From Aldehydirespirator sp965220645 (lineage in GTDB: Bacteria; Actinomycetota; Acidimicrobiia; Acidimicrobiales; Aldehydirespiratoraceae): a stretch of 64,000 nucleotides of DNA. The stretch is taken from the NCBI GenBank assembly GCA_965220645.1, contig OZ244836.1, positions 124,001 through 188,000 on the forward strand, in the 5' to 3' direction. The notes under the pieces were generated by a model, which saw only the letters and a list, made by a program, of their open reading frames with translations, did not search any database and had not been told where the DNA came from. This document shows positions 59,609 to 64,000 of this stretch, one piece after another (position 1 is the first letter of the stretch; every line of letters starts with the position of its first letter). A program made the position numbers and the translations under genes.

Positions 59609-59770
59609 CTAACCCGTGTCGATGATGGCGGTGCGAAGGTCGGTCATGTCGAGGATCGTGTACTTGCCGCCGATGCGGCCCCAGCCGGTGCCGGTTCGCG
59701 ATGCGCCTCGATCACTTTCAGCAGCCTTGCGCCCCGCCCCGGTCGGCGCTGTCCCCCTATGAGTTGATGC
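59609..59770 (-). pseudogene. Possible C-terminal gene remnant
   Basis: An open minus-strand frame of about 55 codons ends in GWGRIGGKYTILDMTDLRTA and IIDTG before a TAG. It has no start codon with a ribosome-binding site and is followed by repeat block B core and block A, as are intact minus-strand genes in this window. It looks like the end of a lost enzyme gene, perhaps a dehydrogenase, but I cannot identify it. Confidence 0.35.
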
Positions 59771-59802
59771 ACGACTGAACCCTAAACGCGTATGCTCGGT
59801 CC

Positions 59803-60006
59803 GTGGCCGGAGCGGTGGTGATGGTGATCGTGCTGGTGGTGCTGTTCCCGGTGGCGGTGCTGATCGGCAGCGGGATCCTGGCCGCGGTGCTGGGCAGCTT
59901 CCTCAAGGTCGACTCGGACGCGGCCAACCGCACCGACGACGGCCCCAACGAGTACCTGGAACTGGCCCGCAAGGAAGCCGAGACCGGCTACCCGCGCCCC
60001 GCCTGA
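59803..60006 (+). CDS. Small single-span membrane protein
   Basis: 67 residues from a GTG. A hydrophobic segment at about 2-30 (VVMVIVLVVLFPVAVLIGSG) is followed by a polar C-terminal part ending EYLELARKEAETGYPRP. A TATGCT -10-like sequence lies 14 bases upstream. Similar small membrane proteins are common in actinobacteria, but I do not recognise a named family. Confidence 0.6.
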   Translation: MAGAVVMVIVLVVLFPVAVLIGSGILAAVLGSFLKVDSDAANRTDDGPNEYLELARKEAETGYPRPA

Positions 60007-60025
60007 GCAACCTGTCTCCGACCAT

Positions 60026-61654
60026 TCAGCGGTCGGTGGGCCAGATCTCGGGGGTGCCACGGTCGATCCACACCGCGGCGGCAACCGCGGCGAAGACGGC
60101 TTCACTGCCGTTGACGGGCTCGGAGCCGTCGTCCAGCACTTCGATCCTCACCGCCGGCATGTTGGCTGCGCTGACGATCCCGAAGGACCGCACGGTCAGG
60201 TCGTGGACTGCGCCATCGGGATCGACTCCGAGCGACTCGCTGGTCACCCAGGAATAGGCCATGTGGGCGGCACCGGCGCAGTAGGAGCGCAGCACGGTCT
60301 CATCGAGGGTTCGGCCCGCCCTAACCCGCACGCTGATCGTGCCGTCGGGCTCTACCGCCGCGGCAGCCGATCCCCCATCGGGCGCGGCGAGCCAGCCGGC
60401 CTCGCCCCGAGCTGCGGCCAGCATCACCGCAGCCTCGGCCCAGCCCGCGCCCCGCACCCGCGACGATGTGGGCGGACCGGGCAGGTCGACTTCGGTGACA
60501 GCCAGGCCCGGCGCATGCGCCCGGATCACCTCCACGATGCCCGGAGTCCGGGCCACCAACATCTCGCCGGTGCCGTCGGACCGGACCCCCGCCGCGATCG
60601 GCGGGCGCTTGGGGCCGAGCTCGGCCGTGTCGGGGCGGGACCACAACACCCGCACGGGCTGTCCGTGCCGGTCGGCTAGGCGGCGGGCAGCCTCGGCTAC
60701 CGGGGACTGGATCTTTCCCCCGAACGCGCCGCCGTTGCCGAGCGGGGAGGCCGGTTCGCCGCCCGGCTCGCACCAGGCCGCGTCGGTCTCCAGGTAGCCG
60801 GGTTCGGTCCAACTGGTTCTCAGGGTGACCGCCCAGTCTCCCGGCGGCACTTCAAGCGGCGGTTCCCAGCTGGCAGTGGTGCGCCGGCCCGGAATCTGGC
60901 CGGCAAGACTTCGAGCTTCGGATGCGGTCTCGGCAACCACCCAGCCGTGCTCGTCGGCAGCCTCCGAGTCCGCACCAGCCCGCACGGCCACCAGGGCGCC
61001 GGCCGGGGCCGTGTCGTCGGCGAAGCCGCCCGCCCCCAGGGCGACATGGGGTCCGGTCGACTGCGGCGAGCACCCCTCGATGCCGGCCCTCAAGTCGGCG
61101 TCGGCTCTTCGGTCCGGGTCTGCGAGCCGATCGGCGGCCGCCGGCCCCGAATCCAGGCTGGGGTAGGCCTGCCACGCATCGAGAATGGGCTGCCAGCCGG
61201 TACAGCGGCACAGATGGGCGGCCAGGGCCCGGGCCGCAACGGCGCGGTCGTCATGGTCAGCGCCCTTGGCGTGCAAACCGGCGAAGCGGCAGATGATCCC
61301 AGGGGTGCAGAACCCGCACTGGCTGCCTCCGGTGGCCGCGAAGGCCCGAGCCCAGCCGTCGCGCACCCCGGCATCGAGGCCAACGAGGGTGGTGACGTTT
61401 CGGCCCTGCACTCGCCGAGCTGGGGTGACGCAGGCCACCCGGGCCTGCCCGTCCACCAGCACCGTGCAGCAGCCGCACTGGCCCTGCGGGCTGCACCCGT
61501 CCTTCACCGAGCGCACCCCGAGTTGCTCGCGCAGCACGTCCAGCAGCGTCAGCCCATCGTCGGCAACAGTCACCGCCGCGCCGTCCACCACGATCTCGAA
61601 GCCCTCGCCCCGAGACGGGTGAGAGCCTTCGACCTCAGGAGGCTGAGACGTCAT
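60026..61654 (-). CDS. Compact molybdenum-hydroxylase-like protein: 2Fe-2S domain fused to a reduced Moco domain
   Basis: 542 residues. Residues about 18-165 form the CoxS/XdhC-type small subunit: CSPQGQCGCC for the plant-type 2Fe-2S cluster and SQCGFCTPG with AHLCRCTGWQP for the second cluster. The rest corresponds to a shortened large subunit of the xanthine dehydrogenase/CO dehydrogenase family: YLETDAAWCEPGG, NGGAFGGKIQSPVAEAARRLA (the pterin-contact GGAFGGK region), RVRGAGWAEAAVML and, near the end, PVNGSEAVFAAVAAAVW, in which the Glu may be the catalytic one. A full large subunit is about 750 residues, and only about 350 are left here. Either a minimal enzyme or a redox protein that has lost part of the cofactor domain. 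Confidence 0.85.
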   Translation of the reverse strand: MTSQPPEVEGSHPSRGEGFEIVVDGAAVTVADDGLTLLDVLREQLGVRSVKDGCSPQGQCGCCTVLVDGQARVACVTPARRVQGRNVTTLVGLDAGVRDGWARAFAATGGSQCGFCTPGIICRFAGLHAKGADHDDRAVAARALAAHLCRCTGWQPILDAWQAYPSLDSGPAAADRLADPDRRADADLRAGIEGCSPQSTGPHVALGAGGFADDTAPAGALVAVRAGADSEAADEHGWVVAETASEARSLAGQIPGRRTTASWEPPLEVPPGDWAVTLRTSWTEPGYLETDAAWCEPGGEPASPLGNGGAFGGKIQSPVAEAARRLADRHGQPVRVLWSRPDTAELGPKRPPIAAGVRSDGTGEMLVARTPGIVEVIRAHAPGLAVTEVDLPGPPTSSRVRGAGWAEAAVMLAAARGEAGWLAAPDGGSAAAAVEPDGTISVRVRAGRTLDETVLRSYCAGAAHMAYSWVTSESLGVDPDGAVHDLTVRSFGIVSAANMPAVRIEVLDDGSEPVNGSEAVFAAVAAAVWIDRGTPEIWPTDR

Positions 61655-61711
61655 CGATTCCGGATCCGGGCCGCGCGGCCCGGCCGGCCCGCCGAGATGG
61701 GCCGGCGTCGA

Positions 61712-62032
61712 CTAGCTAAAGCTCTGGCCGCAGCCGCAACTGCGCTGCGCGTTGGGGTTGTCGATCGAGAACCCAGCCGACTGCAGGCCGTCGGAGTAGT
61801 CGAGCGTGGCCCCGTCGAGCAGCATTACCGACGACGGGTCCACCACCACCTGCACTTCGCCGAAGGTCGCCTTGGTATCGCCCTCGCCCAGCTCGGTGTC
61901 GAAGTACATCTCGTAAGAGAAGCCCGAGCAGCCGCCGGGACGCACCGCCACCCGCAGGGCGAGCTCGTCCTCGCCCTCGGCCTTGATGAGTTCCGACACC
62001 TTGGCCGACGCCTTATCGGTGAGTGTGATCAT
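61712..62032 (-). CDS. Iron-sulfur assembly A-type carrier (IscA/ErpA)
   Basis: 106 residues from the ATG at 62032 with GGGGAG upstream. Three conserved cysteines are present in GGCSGFSY and the terminal SCGCGQSF, the A-type carrier signature. It transfers Fe-S clusters to apoproteins. It is divergent from the Mrp-type carrier at 62151 and precedes the 2Fe-2S molybdo-hydroxylase gene on the same strand, so the three may be functionally linked. Confidence 0.93.
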   Translation of the reverse strand: MITLTDKASAKVSELIKAEGEDELALRVAVRPGGCSGFSYEMYFDTELGEGDTKATFGEVQVVVDPSSVMLLDGATLDYSDGLQSAGFSIDNPNAQRSCGCGQSFS

Positions 62033-62150
62033 GATGGCTCCCCGTGCGCTGGTGGATGCGGACAACTGGGTTGGTGCCAACCTAGCGACTGGCGACCGGC
62101 TTGGCTACCGGTGGACCGGATCGGCCCTACAGGCACCACGGTAGCATCGG

Positions 62151-63383
62151 GTGGTGACCGCGACCGCGCCGACGGCCGAGGCAGTGATGGATCTCATGCG
62201 GGGCGTGGTCGATCCCGAGCTGGGAAGCAACCTGGTGGAGCTGGGCATGGCGCGGGGCGCGCAGGTGTCCGATGACGGGCAGGTGCGGATCGAAATCGCC
62301 CTCACCACCTCGGGCTGCCCGCTGCGGGCCCAGATCCAGCGGGACGTCAAGGCCCGGCTGGAATCGCTGCCCGGCGTCACCAAGGTGCGCATCGTGTGGG
62401 CCGAGCTCACCGCCGAGGAGAAGACCGCGGCCATGTCCAAGGCCCGCTTCAACGTTGCACAACGCGCGCCCGACACCGCCATCCCGCCCACCACCAAGGT
62501 TCTGATGGTGGCCAGCGGCAAGGGTGGCGTGGGCAAGTCCACGGTGACCACCAACCTGGCCGCGGCCCTCGCCGCGCAAGGATTCAAGGTCGGCGTGATG
62601 GACGCCGACATCTGGGGCTACTCCGTGCCCCGGATGCTGGGCGTGGACGGCGACCTGCGCTCCCTCGACGGCAAGATCGTGCCCATCACCCGGACCATCG
62701 GTGAGGGCCGCCTCGAAGTGGTGTCGATGGGATTCCTGGTGGACCGGGAGGACTCGGCGCTTATGTGGCGGGGGCTGATGCTCAACCGGGCCGTGCAGCA
62801 CTTCTGCGAGGATGTCAGCTGGAGCGACGACCTGGACTACCTGCTGATCGACATGCCGCCGGGCACCGGCGACGTGCAGATGGGCCTGGCCAAGATGCTG
62901 CCGAGAGCCGAGATGATCGTCGTGACCACCCCGGCGACGGCCGTCCAGAAGGTGGCGGCCAGAGTGGTGGACATGGGCCGCAAGAACTACCTGCGCATCG
63001 TGGGCGTGATCGAGAACATGAGCTACCTGGCCACCCCCGACGGCGAGCATCACGCCGTGTTCGGCTCGGGAGGGGGCGAGGCTCTCGCCGCGGAGGTAGG
63101 GGTGCCGCTGCTGGGCCGCATTCCTCTCGAGGCTGCTGTGGCCCACGGCTTCGATACGGGCGAGCCTGCGGTGCTGGGCGACGGCCCGGCCGCCGAGGCC
63201 TTCAAGTCGGCGGCCCAAGCCCTGTCCGAGGAACACGTGCCACCGGTGGAGATGGCCGGCTGCAGCGCCCGCATGCTCGACGCCGCCGTGGCCGCGCTCG
63301 ACGCGCTGGACGCGGTAGACGCGCTGGACGCTGCCGACGAGCCCGACGAGCCCGCCGAAGCCGACGAGCCCGACGAAGCCTGA
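62151..63383 (+). CDS. Mrp/ApbC/NBP35-type Fe-S cluster carrier ATPase
   Basis: 410 residues from one of two GTGs. N-terminal MIP18-like (DUF59) domain: VMDLMRGVVDPELGSNLVELGM and TTSGCPLRAQI. Then deviant Walker A ASGKGGVGKST at about 122-132, DMPPGTGDVQM, and VVDMGRKNYLRIVGVIENM; the Cys pair for cluster binding found in some members is replaced here. After about 378 comes a low-complexity tail of Ala, Asp, Glu and Pro (ALDALDAVDALDAADEPDEP). It loads Fe-S clusters onto target proteins. Confidence 0.92.
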   Translation: MVTATAPTAEAVMDLMRGVVDPELGSNLVELGMARGAQVSDDGQVRIEIALTTSGCPLRAQIQRDVKARLESLPGVTKVRIVWAELTAEEKTAAMSKARFNVAQRAPDTAIPPTTKVLMVASGKGGVGKSTVTTNLAAALAAQGFKVGVMDADIWGYSVPRMLGVDGDLRSLDGKIVPITRTIGEGRLEVVSMGFLVDREDSALMWRGLMLNRAVQHFCEDVSWSDDLDYLLIDMPPGTGDVQMGLAKMLPRAEMIVVTTPATAVQKVAARVVDMGRKNYLRIVGVIENMSYLATPDGEHHAVFGSGGGEALAAEVGVPLLGRIPLEAAVAHGFDTGEPAVLGDGPAAEAFKSAAQALSEEHVPPVEMAGCSARMLDAAVAALDALDAVDALDAADEPDEPAEADEPDEA

Positions 63384-63432
63384 CCTCGTCTGGCCGGCTA
63401 CCTGGCAGCTTCCCAGGGGCCGCTAGGGGGCG

Positions 63433-64000
63433 TCACGCGCCGTGATCCCGTGGATCGTCAAGGACCACGACCAGGCCCGGCCCCAGTTCGTCGTCGACGC
63501 GACGCTGCAGGATGGGGACCAGCATCGATGAGGGCAGGACGCATTCAGCGCATGCCTCATCGGGAATGTTTAGCCGGAAGGTGACTATGTTGCCGGACCG
63601 CTCGGCGGTGAGGTCGGCTCGATCGGCGCGCAGGCCCTCGGCGAGGTCCTCCACAACATCGTCGAGGTCTCTCAACTGGTTGGCACCGGGTCCCTCAACA
63701 GAACCGGCGGGGGGCGCATCCGTTGCGTCGCCGAGGAGGAGGCTCTCGACCGCGGGCGTGACCGCGTCGGCCAGAGCGGCCACCTGCTCAGCGGTGAGGC
63801 TGGCCACCGGATGCGGGACGGTGGCGAACGGGTAGTCGGCGAATCCCTGGAGCACCGCCATGACCAGCCCGGTGGCCCGGAACGGCTCGGTCAGGATCGC
63901 GGCCGCGGGCAGGCCGAGCTCCTCGAACCGGACGGCGTCGAGCACACTGCCCGACGAGCAACTGCCTCAATCACCGATCGCCGCGATGATGGCGGTGGCG
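63433..64000 (-). CDS. UGSC-family selenoprotein, partial (in-frame TGA read as selenocysteine)
   Basis: The minus-strand frame enters from the right edge and reads ATAIIAAIGD, then TGA (63967-63969), then GSCSSGSVLDAVRFEELGLP and on to a stop at 63433. Reading the TGA as Sec gives Asp-Sec-Gly-Ser-Cys, the signature of UGSC-family (seleno)proteins, in which Cys homologues have Asp-Cys-Gly-Ser-Cys. An 8-bp stem with loop AGTGT lies 10 nt after the TGA, as a bacterial SECIS requires. The rest has ILTEPFRATGLVMAVLQGFADYPFATVPHP, which matches the family. From Sec to the end are 178 residues. A GTG at 63945 gives an apparent 170-residue ORF, but that is internal. The upstream start is off the window. 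Confidence 0.88.
63936..63956 (-). promoter_or_regulatory. Candidate bacterial SECIS element
   Basis: On the minus strand, 5' arm CGTCGGGC (63956-63949), loop AGTGT (63948-63944) and 3' arm GCTCGACG (63943-63936). Eight pairs form, one a G-U. The loop starts 19 nt after the TGA, with G in its second position. These agree with known bacterial SECIS rules (loop within about 16-37 nt, at least one early G). It is inside the coding sequence, as in all bacterial selenoprotein mRNAs. Confidence 0.75.

Noticed and set aside
63433..63945. A stand-alone 170-residue ORF starting at GTG 63945
   Set aside because: Family homology continues upstream through a TGA in the Sec context; the GTG codes for the Val of GSVLDAV and has no ribosome-binding site.
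1..64000. tRNA or rRNA genes and insertion sequences
   Set aside because: I found no cloverleaf-like segment, rRNA-like conserved stretch, transposase motif or terminal inverted repeats by reading; a dedicated search would be needed to exclude a tRNA completely.

Overview
The window is high-GC bacterial DNA with dense coding, many GTG and TTG starts, and start/stop overlaps of the ATGA or GTGA type. Gene content (an F420-type luciferase-like oxidoreductase, a fused electron-transfer flavoprotein, a large fused indolepyruvate-type ferredoxin oxidoreductase, Rieske oxygenases, many ABC and MFS transporters, a UGSC-type selenoprotein) suggests an uncultivated actinobacterium, probably class Acidimicrobiia from a marine or host-associated setting. 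That placement is inference; no rRNA gene is present. I see no tRNA, rRNA, CRISPR array, prophage or intact insertion sequence, and no gene-free stretch longer than about 300 bases.

Layout. 1-7453 (minus): HicAB toxin-antitoxin, an unusual FtsH-like protease, a lipoprotein, an LLM-class oxidoreductase, a single-chain ETF and an SDR. 7574-13819 (plus): RidA, HbpS-like, ABM-like, fused IOR and MFS genes in one run. 13790-20151: a Rieske oxygenase divergent from a dppBCDF-type transporter that lacks a binding protein, followed by an MFS gene. 20194-26657 (minus): small membrane and unknown proteins, a truncated AMP-binding fragment, an oxalyl-CoA-synthetase-like ligase, a ketopantoate-reductase-like protein, an amidohydrolase and a VOC protein. 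26894-30144: retropepsin-like protein, gamma-glutamyltransferase, MazEF-type module, isochorismatase. 30265-38660: an alanine-rich peptide-type binding protein, then MFS / ALDH / haem-oxygenase-like diiron protein / ALDH, with a divergent MFS gene. 38662-44118: amidohydrolase and epimerase, divergent from a GntR-FCD regulator and a phosphopentomutase-DeoC fusion. 44135-52740: a NitT/TauT-type transporter interleaved with a phosphodiesterase, an aldo-keto reductase and a Rieske oxygenase, with a divergent LysR gene. 52812-56947: potABCD. 56966-64000: crotonase, OsmC, YbdK-type ligase, a compact molybdo-hydroxylase fused to its 2Fe-2S domain, IscA/ErpA, Mrp, and a UGSC-family selenoprotein that runs off the right edge.

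The strongest observation is at the right edge. An open frame is interrupted only by a TGA in the context Asp-Sec-Gly-Ser-Cys, and an 8-bp stem with a 5-nt loop follows 10 nt after the TGA. This matches UGA recoding to selenocysteine.

Two features tie separate loci together. GTATAC occurs nine times by eye, always between genes and upstream of seven catabolic or transport loci, and a GntR-FCD regulator of the right class lies in the same window. A dispersed two-block repeat sits just after the stop codons of minus-strand genes at four places. There are also three tandem repeats (33, 36 and 47 bp), two of them in-frame inside genes and one triplicating a gene end together with its ribosome-binding site.
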